Below, piece by piece: positions 8,818-18,214 of a stretch of DNA of 64,000 nt; positions within the stretch are counted from its first letter, which is position 1, and each line of letters opens with the position of its first letter. The DNA is taken from NCBI RefSeq assembly GCF_000178995.1, contig NZ_ADVZ01000001.1, positions 716,001-780,000 of the forward strand, given 5' to 3'. Origin of the DNA: Afipia sp. 1NLS2 (GTDB taxonomy: Bacteria; Pseudomonadota; Alphaproteobacteria; Rhizobiales; Xanthobacteraceae). The notes under the pieces were generated by a model. That model did no database searches. It was not told where the DNA came from and saw only the letters and a list, made by a program, of their open reading frames with translations. Position numbers and translations under genes: made by a program.

Positions 8818-8834
8818 ATTGCAAACGTTGTCAT
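8818..8834 (+). promoter_or_regulatory. LacI-type operator-like site B
   Basis: ATTGCAAACGTTGTCAT is close to the general LacI-family operator TTGCAAACGTTTGCAA. It is an inverted copy of site A, 51 bp away, in the 310-bp gap between the FAD oxidase and the lacI-type gene. A+T-rich sequence between the two sites probably holds the divergent promoters. Confidence 0.55.
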
Positions 8835-9033
8835 TCGCTATTTTGGTGAAAAATCGTAGCGAGTCAATGGCCCGGCAGACAATTTTGAGTCGAGCCAGCA
8901 ACTATCGACGGATCTGCTCGTGAAGGAGATGCGATGAGATTTTGAAGTGCAATCCTGGGAAGGAGACATCCAGTGCTTGCAAATGCGAAGCGCCTCAGGT
9001 CAGAACTACTTTAAGTGATGGGATGAAAACGTC

Positions 9034-10047
9034 GTGGCCAAGACAACTGTCAGTTTGAAACAGGTCGCTGCTTTGGCGGGCGTTTCATCTTCCACGGCAT
9101 CACGCGCTATTGCGAAACCCGAGAGTCTGCATCCAGATACTCTCAAACGAGTTCGCGAAGCTATTGAATCTCTGGATTATGTTCCCTTCGCGCCAGCTCG
9201 TGTTCTCCGCTCGGGTCGAACTCAAACTATCGGAATCGTTGCACCGACGATTTTGAATGAGCTTTACGCACTGGCCATCGACACACTTGAAAGCCGGTTG
9301 GATCAACTCGGCTATACCGTGCTGCTCACTTGCCCCCACGGCAATCACGAAGCAGATATCCGCAGCATGCGTGCGCTCGTCGAGCGTGGCGTCGATGGCG
9401 TTGCAGCTATCGGATCCAACCACCATCACGACGTCTTTTCGCTACTGCAGCGCCAGAAGGTCCCCTACGTGCTAATGTGGGCGACCGATCGTGATCGAGT
9501 CCACCCCACAGTTGGGTACGATCAGAAGCTAGCGATGACTAAAATCACTGAACACCTCGGAAACCTGGGCCATAAAGATTTTGCAATTCTTCCAGGTCCG
9601 CTCCACGGCCATAAACTCTCAGAGGAGAGACTTGCTGGCGCCCGCGAAGGATTGAACAATCTTGGACTTACCCTTCCCGCCCAGAAAATTCTAGCAACAC
9701 CCTACGACCCCGATGAAGTTCGTAAAGCGATCCACGAAATCATAACTTGCAGACCGGGCGTGACCGCAATTATCGGTGGCAATGACATGATTGCCGCCGC
9801 AGCCATTGCCGAATGCAGACGCCTCGGCATCGACTGCCCAAGACAGCTATCGATTACCGGCTTTGGCGACTGGGGCCTAGCCCGTCTGATGTCGCCATCA
9901 TTAACCACCATACATTCCGACGCTGCGCGCATCGGAAACTTGACTGCGGACAATCTGCTTTCGCAAATTCAAGGAAAGAACGTCGAACACTGGCAATTGG
10001 AGTATGAGCCTGAGCTGGTAGTTCGTGAAAGTACGGCTACAGTTTAG
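9034..10047 (+). CDS. LacI-family transcriptional repressor
   Basis: A 337-residue regulator. The N-terminal LacI HTH reads VSLKQVAALAGVSSSTASRA with the hinge region ending at PARVLRSGRT. The rest is the periplasmic-binding-protein-like effector domain, with GIVAPTILNELY, GNDMIAAAAIAECRRLGI and a C-terminal SLTTIHSD. The start is GTG 9034; no ATG fits the HTH. It is divergent from the FAD oxidase and is likely to bind the two sites at 8751 and 8818. It could also control the ABC importer convergent to it. The inducer is unknown but is probably a sugar-acid or hydroxy-acid related to the neighbouring enzymes. Confidence 0.93.
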   Translation: MAKTTVSLKQVAALAGVSSSTASRAIAKPESLHPDTLKRVREAIESLDYVPFAPARVLRSGRTQTIGIVAPTILNELYALAIDTLESRLDQLGYTVLLTCPHGNHEADIRSMRALVERGVDGVAAIGSNHHHDVFSLLQRQKVPYVLMWATDRDRVHPTVGYDQKLAMTKITEHLGNLGHKDFAILPGPLHGHKLSEERLAGAREGLNNLGLTLPAQKILATPYDPDEVRKAIHEIITCRPGVTAIIGGNDMIAAAAIAECRRLGIDCPRQLSITGFGDWGLARLMSPSLTTIHSDAARIGNLTADNLLSQIQGKNVEHWQLEYEPELVVRESTATV

Positions 10048-10130
10048 GTTCGATCAACTCGATTGAACTGCTCAGATATGTTAGGTGTACCAATATGGCG
10101 GGCGCAATAATATCCTGCTAGCCGATACTA

Positions 10131-11750
10131 CTATATGATCATGAGTTGCGCCCGCCGCTCCTTTTGCAAAGCGGGATCGGGCACCGGGCTCGAATCCACC
10201 AACCGGCGCGTGTAGGGGTGAGAGGGGTTTGCGAACACAGTCTCCGAGTCGCCCTCCTCCAGCACCTCGCCGTTCTTCATCACCACCACGCGGTCGGCGA
10301 ATTTCCGAACCAGCGTCAGGTCGTGGGCGATGAACAGATAGGAGAGCTTGAGCCTGGTGCGCAATTGCGCGAGCAGCGCGACCACCTGCGCCTGGATCGT
10401 CATGTCGAGCGCGGAGACCGCCTCGTCGCACACGATCAACTCAGGTTCGAGCGCGAGCGCCCGTGCAATCGCGATGCGTTGGCGCTGACCGCCGGAGAAC
10501 TCGTTGGGGTATTTCACGAGATCGGTGCGCGCGAGTCCGACCATCTCGAGAAGCTCGCCCGCCCGCTCGGCCTGCTTCGCCTTCGGCACGACGCCGGGAT
10601 GCAACTCCCACGGCTCGGACAAGATCGCGAGCACGGTCATGCGCGGATTGAGCGAACTATACGGGTCCTGAAACACCGCCTGTACCGAGCGGTTGTAATC
10701 CTTCAGTTCGCCCTTACCGAGTTTGCGGATATCCTTGCCGTAAAATTCGACGGAGCCGTTGGTGATGTCACGCAAGCCGAGCACCCCGCCTGCGAGCGAG
10801 GACTTGCCGGAGCCGGATTCGCCCACGACACCGACGATCTCGCCTTTGCCGACAATCAGATTGACGTTCCTGACGGCGCGGAACGGGCCGTAGCTGATGT
10901 CGAGATTGCTGACCTTGAGAAGCGGCGCTGGCGCAACCGGCTTTGCCGAGCGATATTCCTCGGAGCGGTCAGCCAGAAGCTGCCGCGTATAGGGATGCTG
11001 CGGGGCCGCAAAGACATCCGCCGTGGTGCCACGCTCGACGATTTCGCCCCTCTTCATCACCAGCACGCGGTCGGCGATGTCGGCCGCGACTCCAAGGTCA
11101 TGGGTGATCATCATCAGCGACATTTCCGTCTCGGCTCGCAGATCACGCAGCAGTTCGAGAACCTGCGCCTGCACAGTAACGTCGAGTGCTGTGGTCGGCT
11201 CGTCAGCAATCAGAAGATCTGGCGCAAATGCCATCGCCATCGCGATCATGATGCGCTGGCGCTGGCCGCCAGAAAACTGGTGCGGATATTGAAATACCCG
11301 GCTCTGCGGGTCAGGAATATCGACGCGCTTGAGGAGTTCGAGCGTCCGCGCATCGGCATCGACCTTCGACATGCCATGAATGCGGCATACTTCGGAAATC
11401 TGCCAGCCGATCGGGTAGACCGGGTTGAGGTGGATTAGCGGGTCCTGAAACACCATTGCGAGGCGACGGCCGTAAAGCTTGCGCCGCTTCTCGATCGGCA
11501 TCGTCAGCAGGTCTTCGCCGTTGAAGCGGATGTTGCCTTTAGTGATGCGGCCCGGCGGGCAATCGAGTAGCCCAAGAACGGCACTGGCGGTGACGCTCTT
11601 GCCTGAACCGCTTTCCCCAATCACTGCCACAGATTCATTGCGGCCGATCGAGAAGCTGATATCGCGCACGGCCTTGAACCAGCCATGCTCGGTTGCGAAA
11701 TCGATGGTGAGATTCTCAACCTCGAGCAGTGGTTTCGATTCATCACGCAT
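10131..11750 (-). CDS. Peptide/nickel-type ABC transporter, fused dual ATPase
   Basis: A 539-residue cytoplasmic ATPase with two complete nucleotide-binding domains in one chain (DppD-DppF fusion type). Domain 1: Walker A GESGSGKSVTA, signature FSGGQRQRIMIA, Walker B LLIADEPTTALD. Domain 2: Walker A GESGSGKSSLAG, signature FSGGQRQRIAIA, Walker B LIVCDEAVSALD. Both have the oligopeptide-family C-terminal HPYTR motif. ATG 11750 was chosen; it overlaps the upstream permease stop by 8 bp. It is the last gene of the importer operon that begins at 15134. Substrates of the family include di/oligopeptides, opines, sugars and nickel. Confidence 0.93.
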   Translation of the reverse strand: MRDESKPLLEVENLTIDFATEHGWFKAVRDISFSIGRNESVAVIGESGSGKSVTASAVLGLLDCPPGRITKGNIRFNGEDLLTMPIEKRRKLYGRRLAMVFQDPLIHLNPVYPIGWQISEVCRIHGMSKVDADARTLELLKRVDIPDPQSRVFQYPHQFSGGQRQRIMIAMAMAFAPDLLIADEPTTALDVTVQAQVLELLRDLRAETEMSLMMITHDLGVAADIADRVLVMKRGEIVERGTTADVFAAPQHPYTRQLLADRSEEYRSAKPVAPAPLLKVSNLDISYGPFRAVRNVNLIVGKGEIVGVVGESGSGKSSLAGGVLGLRDITNGSVEFYGKDIRKLGKGELKDYNRSVQAVFQDPYSSLNPRMTVLAILSEPWELHPGVVPKAKQAERAGELLEMVGLARTDLVKYPNEFSGGQRQRIAIARALALEPELIVCDEAVSALDMTIQAQVVALLAQLRTRLKLSYLFIAHDLTLVRKFADRVVVMKNGEVLEEGDSETVFANPSHPYTRRLVDSSPVPDPALQKERRAQLMII

Positions 11751-12624
11751 TGATAACCGCCTTCGTCTTGAGACTCGCGCGCAGCGCCGGATCGTTAGCG
11801 ATGCGGAACCATCCTGCAAGAAGATTGGCGCACAGCGCGGTTATCATGATCGCAAGACCCGGCCAGAACGCGAGCCACCACGCCACATTGAGGTAGCTGC
11901 GACCTTCCGCAACCATTAGGCCCCAGGTAATCGCCGGCGGTTGCACGCCCATGCCAAGGAATGAGAGCGCAGACTCGGCGAGCATCAGATAGGCGAAGTC
12001 GAGAGCTCCAATCACGAGAAGCGTCGGCAGAACGAGCGGAGCGATGTGACGGATCGCAAGGTGCATGCGCCCTGCTCCCATCACCCGCGCGGCCAAGACG
12101 AACGCCCGCTGGCGAATCTCAAGCGCCTCCGCGCGCGCAGTACGCACATAGACCGGCAGGCGGGTGATCCCGAGCACGATCACGATATTGATGGGATCAG
12201 GACCGAGGACGTAGAGAACGATTAGCGCCATCAGGAGCGATGGAAAACTCATGACAATATCCATCGCGCGCATGATGACCTGCCCAAGCGCGCCTCGGCT
12301 CAAACCCGCCACAATCCCGACGCAGCCGCCGACCAGCATCGAGACAAGCAGCGATCCGGCTGCGATGCCAATCGTGTTGCGCGACGCAACGATGATGCGC
12401 GCAAGGATGCTGCGGCCGAGCGAATCCGAGCCAAGCACATAGAGCCAGCCGGATTCGATATGGAACGGATGAGCGTTACGCGCGCGCAGGTTGATGGAGA
12501 CCGCGGCCTTGCCGAGCAGCTCGGGGCCGACAAGCGCGACCAGGCAGATGAACACCATGTAGATGGCGGCGGCCAAAGCGAGCTTGTCCTGAAGGAGAAG
12601 CTTGAACATGCCTCGTGCTTTCAT
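11743..12624 (-). CDS. ABC transporter permease, DppC family
   Basis: A 293-residue inner-membrane permease with an N-terminal helix (LALAAAIYMVFICLVALVG) and five more hydrophobic segments. The region VLGSDSLGRSILARIIVASR is typical of DppC, and the EAA loop reads EALEIRQRAFVLAAR with VMGA following. It probably pairs with the DppB-type permease 8 bp upstream to form the pore, and overlaps the ATPase gene at its 3' end. The ribosome-binding sequence is a modest GAGG before ATG 12624. Confidence 0.92.
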   Translation of the reverse strand: MKARGMFKLLLQDKLALAAAIYMVFICLVALVGPELLGKAAVSINLRARNAHPFHIESGWLYVLGSDSLGRSILARIIVASRNTIGIAAGSLLVSMLVGGCVGIVAGLSRGALGQVIMRAMDIVMSFPSLLMALIVLYVLGPDPINIVIVLGITRLPVYVRTARAEALEIRQRAFVLAARVMGAGRMHLAIRHIAPLVLPTLLVIGALDFAYLMLAESALSFLGMGVQPPAITWGLMVAEGRSYLNVAWWLAFWPGLAIMITALCANLLAGWFRIANDPALRASLKTKAVINA

Positions 12625-12632
12625 GGCTAACC

Positions 12633-13550
12633 TCAGCTTGCCCGAACACGCGGATCGATCCGCGTGTAGGCAAAATCGATCAGGATATTCATCACAAAGA
12701 TCGCGAAGGCGGTCAGCAGGATACAGGCCTGCACCACGGCGAAGTCGCGCTGCTTGATGGCGCTGATCATCAGATTGCCAATACCCGGCCAGCCGAATAC
12801 TGTCTCGACCACGACCGCGCCGTTGATGAGGGCGGCGGCCTGGTCGCCTGCAACGGTGACGACTGTCAGCAGCGAGTTACGCAGCGCATGCAGGAAGATG
12901 ATGCGGCGGTTGCCGGCACCCTTGGCGCGCGCCGTCTTGACGTAGGGGGAAGCGAGCGCACCGATCATCGAGGCACGCACCACCTGCGTCATCAGCCCGA
13001 GGGGCCGGATCAACAGAACGCCGGCCGGCAGGATCCAATGCCACACCGATCCCATGCCCGAGGTCGGCAGCAATCCCAGCGAGACCGAGAAGACAAGGAT
13101 CGCAACGATTGCCACCCAGAAGTCGGGTGCGCTCGCGCTGGTGATCGTAATCATGCTGGCGATGCGGTCGAACACCCCGCTCGGCCGGAACGCCGATAGC
13201 GAGCCGATCAGGATGGAGAAGAACACCGCGAGGATCATGGTGACGAGAGCAAGCTTCAGCGTCACCGGAAATGCATTGAGGGCGGCATCCATCGCTGGCC
13301 GGCCCTGGAAAATCGATTGGCCGAAATCGAAGTGCAGCATGTCGTAGATGTAACGGCCAAACTGCACATACATGGGTGCGTTGAAGCCATGGCGTTCTGC
13401 GAAGGCGATGCGCTGATCCATCGGCGCATCCATCGGCAGGAACAGATTGGTCGGATCGCCCGTCATACGTGCCAGGAAGAACACAAGCACGAGCAGAAAG
13501 AGAAAGGCGAGCAGACTTTGTCCGCCACGGCGCAGAATATAACCCGTCAT
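12633..13550 (-). CDS. ABC transporter permease, DppB family
   Basis: A 305-residue permease of the DppB/OppB family. It starts MTGYILRRGGQSLLAFLFLL, then the conserved periplasmic GDPTNLFLP and FGQSIFQGRPAMD, and the cytoplasmic EAA loop ARAKGAGNRRIIFLHAL near residue 215. About six membrane spans are visible. It is separated from the binding-protein gene by 66 bp that contain a hairpin, unlike the tightly packed downstream genes. Confidence 0.92.
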   Translation of the reverse strand: MTGYILRRGGQSLLAFLFLLVLVFFLARMTGDPTNLFLPMDAPMDQRIAFAERHGFNAPMYVQFGRYIYDMLHFDFGQSIFQGRPAMDAALNAFPVTLKLALVTMILAVFFSILIGSLSAFRPSGVFDRIASMITITSASAPDFWVAIVAILVFSVSLGLLPTSGMGSVWHWILPAGVLLIRPLGLMTQVVRASMIGALASPYVKTARAKGAGNRRIIFLHALRNSLLTVVTVAGDQAAALINGAVVVETVFGWPGIGNLMISAIKQRDFAVVQACILLTAFAIFVMNILIDFAYTRIDPRVRAS

Positions 13551-13572
13551 GAAAACCCCTTAACCTCCAGAC

Positions 13573-13597
13573 GGGTGCGGCTTTGAAGGCCGCACCC
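13573..13597. repeat. Intercistronic hairpin between binding protein and permease genes
   Basis: Perfect 9-bp inverted repeat GGGTGCGGC / GCCGCACCC with a 7-nt loop, just after the binding-protein stop. There is no U run after it on the minus strand, so it is more likely an mRNA-stabilising or attenuating hairpin than a full terminator. This arrangement commonly lets the binding protein be made in excess over the membrane parts. Confidence 0.55.
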
Positions 13598-13616
13598 GCT
13601 CCTTTAAACCCCGGAC

Positions 13617-15134
13617 TTACTTGAACCCAACCGTGCTCAACTGAAGTTCGGAATTGGTGGCGATCGACGGACGAAAGTCCAATCTCTTGTTCACACGGGT
13701 GAACCCAACCATGTGGAACAGCGAGACGTCGGGAACGTCCACCTCGTGAATTCGCTTGAAAGCCTCCTGATAGAGCTTGGTGCGCTTTTCACCGGTCGAC
13801 TTGCCGGCCTCGTCGATCAGCTTATCGAGCTCGGGATCGCTGATCGTCGATTGACCGCCCTGCGAGTGGTACTTCACATAGATGGTGAATACCGCGTCGC
13901 CGTTATTGTTGTCGTGCTGCTCCTGGAACAGCGTCGGCTGGCGGTTCTCCGCGAAAGGCTTGAACAGAAGCTTGTACCATTCGGCTGATTCCGTCATCCG
14001 CAGCTTCACCTTCAGACCCACCGCCTCATACATCGCCTGCAGCGCCTGCACCGATTCCTCGGAGTTGGGGTAAAGGTTGTAGCGGCCGACCAGCACGATC
14101 TCGCGATCGATCGGCGTGCCGGCAGCCTTTGCTTCCTTCAGGAGGGCCTTGGCCTTGGCCGGATCGTAAGGATACGGCTTGAGGTCCGGGTTATGCCCGT
14201 TGATGCCGGGCACAACGTGCTGGGCTGAGGCGATCACCTGCTTGCTGAAGATGGTGCCCTTCATGCCCTCGCGGTCGGTCGCGTAGTTGAGCGCAAGTCG
14301 GACCCGCAAATCGTTGAGCGGCGGGATCGCCGCATCGATGCGCAGACGCGAAGTCTCCGAGTTCAGGAAGCTGAAATCTATCGACGGATCGGTTGCATCC
14401 TGCACCGCAATATTCGGCGAGATATCGGCCTCGCCGGAGGCGACCATGGCCGCGCGCACGGCCGATTCCGAACGCCAGATATAGGTTGCCTTCGTCACCT
14501 TCGGCTTGTCGCCCCAATAATCGTTCGTGCGCTCAAGCACGATACGTTCGCCCGGCACCCACTGGGCGAGTTTGTAAGGGCCCGTGCCAATCGGCTCGCG
14601 GGTGATCTTCCCCATCGGTGTTGCGGTCGACATGGCGACGACCGTTCCCATCAGCGTCGGTAGGATCGGCTGCGGGGTATTGGTCTTGAACTCGATCTCG
14701 TCGTCGCTGATCGGCGTCGCCGTGATGGTCATGCCGCCGAAATACTTGACGCGAATCTCGCAATCGATCGACTTGTCGAGGGTCCGCTCCAGCGAATACT
14801 TCACGGCGACGGCGTTGAACGGCGTGCCGTCGTGGAACTTGACGCCATGACGCAGCTTGAAGCGCCACGTCAGGTCGTCCACCTGCTTCCATTCGGTCGC
14901 AAGGCGCGGCTTGATCTGACCGTTCTTGGGATTGATCTCGGTCAGGGTCTCGACGACGTTCTGCTTGATGACCTTGCCGACCTGAGACTTCGACGACTGG
15001 CAAGGATCGAGCTGATCGGGCTGGGTTTCGAGCACGACCGTGATGTCAGTCGGCGCGCTCCATGCGTAAGACGGCAGGATAGACGGCGCCGCAATGACGA
15101 CCGCCCCCAAGCATAGCTTCAGAAGTTTTCTCAT
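13617..15134 (-). CDS. Periplasmic substrate-binding protein, SBP_bac_5 (peptide/opine) family
   Basis: A 505-residue secreted binding protein of ABC family 5. The signal peptide MRKLLKLCLGAVVIAAPSIL continues to PSYAWSA. The mature part has the family hallmarks LETQPDQLDPCQSS, RLATEWKQVDDLTWRFKLR and GVKFHDGTPFNAVAVKYSLE. ATG 15134 is preceded by GGAGG at 7 nt, better than an in-frame ATG 12 nt further up. It is the first gene of the importer operon and lies 45 bp after the IlvD-type dehydratase, so all genes from 19431 to 10131 may be cotranscribed. The ligand is unknown; the neighbouring enzymes hint at a hydroxy-acid or sugar-acid conjugate. Confidence 0.93.
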   Translation of the reverse strand: MRKLLKLCLGAVVIAAPSILPSYAWSAPTDITVVLETQPDQLDPCQSSKSQVGKVIKQNVVETLTEINPKNGQIKPRLATEWKQVDDLTWRFKLRHGVKFHDGTPFNAVAVKYSLERTLDKSIDCEIRVKYFGGMTITATPISDDEIEFKTNTPQPILPTLMGTVVAMSTATPMGKITREPIGTGPYKLAQWVPGERIVLERTNDYWGDKPKVTKATYIWRSESAVRAAMVASGEADISPNIAVQDATDPSIDFSFLNSETSRLRIDAAIPPLNDLRVRLALNYATDREGMKGTIFSKQVIASAQHVVPGINGHNPDLKPYPYDPAKAKALLKEAKAAGTPIDREIVLVGRYNLYPNSEESVQALQAMYEAVGLKVKLRMTESAEWYKLLFKPFAENRQPTLFQEQHDNNNGDAVFTIYVKYHSQGGQSTISDPELDKLIDEAGKSTGEKRTKLYQEAFKRIHEVDVPDVSLFHMVGFTRVNKRLDFRPSIATNSELQLSTVGFK

Positions 15135-15179
15135 GCATTCCTCCAAGGACCTCTTATATTTTTATTCGACGGCGGTTGG

Positions 15180-16856
15180 TCAGTCCGGCGTCAGTGTTGC
15201 TCCTTTGTAGATTGGCTTTGCGAGCCGTTGGAAAACCGACAACCAGCCGCGATCAGTGGCAGGCGGCGGGCTCGCAAGCCTGTCCTGTCTTTCCGCAAGA
15301 ATGGCTTCATCCACCAGCAGCGAGATGGAACGCGCGGCGACATCGATCTTGATCATGTCTCCATCCTCGACGAGCGCGAGCGGGCCGGCCTCGAAAGCCT
15401 CCGGCGCCACTTGGTTGACAGCAATGCCGCGATTCAGCCCGGAGAGCTGACCATCCGTCACCACGGCAACCGTCTCGCCAAACCCCGCGCCGTTTAACGC
15501 CGCGACGAACCACGAGGCCGATGCGAGGCCAGGGCCGCCGCGCGGCCCGAGATAGCGCAGCACGACGACATCGCCGGCTTTGATCGTCCCGCCGAGGCCA
15601 TCGATTGCAGCTTCCTGCGAATTGAAGGTCCGGGCCGGACCACGAAAGCTGAGTTTGTGCCCTTCCGCGGTGCCGAGCTTGAGAAGCGAGCCATCGGGCG
15701 CGAGCGAACCGCGCAACGTCACGAGCGCCGGCGTACGCGATACCGGATCGTCGAGCGTCCGAATAATCCCGTTCGGAACCTCGTAGCCGGCAAGCTCCTC
15801 GCCCCAGCTTTTTCCCGTGACTGTCAGCGCGTCACGATGGATCAGGCTTTCGATCCGCTTCATCACGGCGCGACCGCCGCCGGAACGCTCAAGGTCCTCA
15901 ACTCGTGCATTGCCGTTCGGCCGCACGGCGCAGAGAAGCGGCACTTTCGAACCGAGCGTATCGATGAGCGCGTAGAGATCGACATCAACCTGCGCCTCGT
16001 CCGCGATGGCTTGTAAATGCCGCACGCAGTTCGCCGAGCCGCTGACCGCGAGCACCAGCGCCACTGCATTCGCAAACGAGTCGGCCGTCATGATCTTGCG
16101 TGGCGTCAACCCCTCGCCCACCATCTCGACGATCCGCCGCGCGGCCTTGTCGATCTGTTGCAGCATCGCCGGGCTGTTGGCCCGCACCGGGGCGCTGCCC
16201 GGCAGCGCAAGACCAAGCGCCTCACACACGAGGTGCATCGAGTTCGCCGTGCCGAGACCCGCGCAGACACCGGGGCCGGAAATGGCATGATCCGCCATGC
16301 CGCTCAGATCGGAGAGCGGCAGTTCTCCCGTCACCACCTTACCGACATTCTCGAACACGTCCTCGATATCGATCTCGGCGCCGCCGTAGCTGCCGTGCCC
16401 CTGATAGCCGCCAAGGATGAAGATGGTCGGAATGTCGAGCCGCCCCGCCGCCATCAACTGGCCCGGCGTGGTCTTGTCGCATGAGGCTAGGCACACCATG
16501 CCGTCGAGCATCGGCCCTTCGACGGAAACTTCGATATCGCTCGCGATCAAATCGCGGCTCGGCAGAATATAGCGCGCGCCCTTGGCTGCGCCGTGAATGA
16601 AGTCGCTCGGCGCAGTGGTGCGGATTTCAAACGGAATGCCACCATTGTCGCGAATCGCGGCCTTAAGCCGATCGCTCACACCGTCGAGATGACTGAAACA
16701 GATCGATAGCTCGGATGACGTGTTGACGATCGCGATCTTCGGTTTTTCCATGTCGGCGTCGGACAACCCCAACGCCTTCCACTGCGCGCGCCGTACCGCC
16801 CACGCCGTGGTGCCCGGCTTGAAGTTGCTACGCAGATGAATGTTCTCCCGGGACAT
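15180..16856 (-). CDS. IlvD/Edd-family dehydratase (sugar-acid or dihydroxy-acid dehydratase)
   Basis: A 558-residue Fe-S dehydratase that removes water from 2,3-dihydroxy acids. All three cluster cysteines are visible: NTSSELSICFSHL, MVCLASCDKTTPGQLMAAG and GPGVCAGLGTANSM. The C-terminal domain has GQLSGLNRGIAVNQVAPEA. ATG 16856 (MSRENIHLRSNFKPGTTAWA) fits homolog starts; an upstream frame extension into the next gene is not believed. Sequence differs from housekeeping IlvD (SELSICFSHL in place of WSDLNPCH). The catabolic neighbours favour a sugar-acid dehydratase such as the arabinonate/xylonate group. It is 17 bp downstream of the FAD oxidoreductase. Confidence 0.88.
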   Translation of the reverse strand: MSRENIHLRSNFKPGTTAWAVRRAQWKALGLSDADMEKPKIAIVNTSSELSICFSHLDGVSDRLKAAIRDNGGIPFEIRTTAPSDFIHGAAKGARYILPSRDLIASDIEVSVEGPMLDGMVCLASCDKTTPGQLMAAGRLDIPTIFILGGYQGHGSYGGAEIDIEDVFENVGKVVTGELPLSDLSGMADHAISGPGVCAGLGTANSMHLVCEALGLALPGSAPVRANSPAMLQQIDKAARRIVEMVGEGLTPRKIMTADSFANAVALVLAVSGSANCVRHLQAIADEAQVDVDLYALIDTLGSKVPLLCAVRPNGNARVEDLERSGGGRAVMKRIESLIHRDALTVTGKSWGEELAGYEVPNGIIRTLDDPVSRTPALVTLRGSLAPDGSLLKLGTAEGHKLSFRGPARTFNSQEAAIDGLGGTIKAGDVVVLRYLGPRGGPGLASASWFVAALNGAGFGETVAVVTDGQLSGLNRGIAVNQVAPEAFEAGPLALVEDGDMIKIDVAARSISLLVDEAILAERQDRLASPPPATDRGWLSVFQRLAKPIYKGATLTPD

Positions 16857-16873
16857 TACTATTATCTTTCTTC

Positions 16874-18214
16874 TTACGCGTGAGCTTTTTTTGGCATCGG
16901 CGTCAGGCTGACGCCGCTTGCCTTTAATACCGCTTGCAATGGTTTGATATCGACTGAAGCCATATCGCCGCTCCCGGCCATCACGGCCGCAAGGCCAGCG
17001 GCCTGCCCGGTCGAGAAACAGTTCGCGGTGACGCGAACGGCGGCCTGCGCCTCGTGCGTCGACGACAGGCACCGGCCAGCGACCAGGAGATTGCGCACAC
17101 CTATCGGCAACAGCGCACGGTACGGAATGTGATTGTAACCACCAGGACTAAGCCAGACCCAGCGCGTCGAGCGTCCGCCGCCGTGATCCTCAATTGGCCA
17201 GCAATTCGCAGCGATCGCATCGTCGAACTTCCGCTCTTTCAGCACATCGTCGGAGGTGAGAACATGCGGGCCAACGATGCGGCGGGTCTCGCGGATGCCG
17301 AGCTCAGCGCCGGTGTCGAGAATATAGGCGTTGGCGTAGCCAGGAACGTAACGACGGAATATCTCGAGATAAAGTCGTGCCTGGCGGCGCCCCTCGCGCT
17401 CGGCCTCGCTCAGCTCAAACGGATCGAACGTATCGGGGGTATGACCTTCGACCTTCACCTTGGTGATGTTGAGGTGAACGATGCCGTCGCGTACTGAATA
17501 AATCCCACCCGCCGTACGCGGCAGGTCGTAGCCGTCCGCCACTGCCTGCTCTAGCAGCCGGTGCATTTCGTCGCGCGGAACCTTCATCGCAACAGTGGTA
17601 TCGACGCCACCCATACGGAACATGGCGGTCGGAAACTGCAGCGATGCCTGGTCGTATTCGGTTGCAGCACCGGCCATGTCCGCGAGTTCGCCGTCGCCCG
17701 TGCAATCGATGAACGCATTGGCGCGTATGGCAAACAGCCCACCCCGTCCGCGCACGATCACATGGCGGATGCGGCCGCCTTCCACGCCCGCCTCGACGAG
17801 CCGCGCTTGATAAAGCACGGTGAGGCGCGGCGCCTCAGCGAGATCGTCAAGCACGGATTTCATGATGAAGAGGTCATAAGGCAGCGACGCCGTCTGCAGC
17901 CAAGGCAACGCGCCGCGGCTGCCGCCTGCGTGTTCGAGCCTGCCCCGCACCTCTTCGGCAAAGCCGTGCACCATCTGCACCGGCGCGCCGTCGATCAAAG
18001 AATAAAGCCCGCAGACGCCGCCTAGCGACGTTGACGTCATCGTGCCACCGAGAAAACCGTTGCGCTCAAGCAGCACTACGGACGCGCCTGCCCTTGCCGC
18101 GCACACCGCAGCCGCCACGCCGGCCGCGCCGCCGCCTGCCACCACGACGTCCACCTCGCAAAGCACTTCCACTTCGCGCGCGAGACGGCCAACGGTATGG
18201 CAGCGGGGCGACAT
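16874..18214 (-). CDS. FAD-dependent oxidoreductase (FAD_oxidored family)
   Basis: A 446-residue flavoenzyme. After a 20-residue lead comes the dinucleotide-binding motif VDVVVAGGGAAGVAAAVCAA, then VVLLERNGFLGGTMTS, typical of the FAD_oxidored/HdrA-like group. Further family features are FIDCTGDGELADMAGA and, near the C-terminus, LLVAGRCLSSTHEAQAAVRV. The ATG at 18214 overlaps the upstream CoA-transferase stop as TGATG; a GTG one codon earlier is possible. The electron acceptor and substrate are not readable. Its place between a CoA-transferase and a dehydratase suggests oxidation of a hydroxylated intermediate. Confidence 0.85.
   Translation of the reverse strand: MSPRCHTVGRLAREVEVLCEVDVVVAGGGAAGVAAAVCAARAGASVVLLERNGFLGGTMTSTSLGGVCGLYSLIDGAPVQMVHGFAEEVRGRLEHAGGSRGALPWLQTASLPYDLFIMKSVLDDLAEAPRLTVLYQARLVEAGVEGGRIRHVIVRGRGGLFAIRANAFIDCTGDGELADMAGAATEYDQASLQFPTAMFRMGGVDTTVAMKVPRDEMHRLLEQAVADGYDLPRTAGGIYSVRDGIVHLNITKVKVEGHTPDTFDPFELSEAEREGRRQARLYLEIFRRYVPGYANAYILDTGAELGIRETRRIVGPHVLTSDDVLKERKFDDAIAANCWPIEDHGGGRSTRWVWLSPGGYNHIPYRALLPIGVRNLLVAGRCLSSTHEAQAAVRVTANCFSTGQAAGLAAVMAGSGDMASVDIKPLQAVLKASGVSLTPMPKKAHA

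Noticed and set aside
10097-10156. Inverted repeat GGCGGGCGCA / TGCGCCCGCC
   Set aside because: One arm lies inside the ABC ATPase coding sequence and the 40-nt loop makes a terminator doubtful.
10146-11438. Long open frame antisense to the dual ABC ATPase (430 codons)
   Set aside because: Its translation is a shadow of the minus-strand gene, with Arg/His-rich sequence and no domain, whereas the minus strand has two complete ABC ATPase domains.
15180-16856. Housekeeping dihydroxy-acid dehydratase IlvD
   Set aside because: The first cysteine segment and catabolic context differ from biosynthetic IlvD; kept as IlvD/Edd family only.
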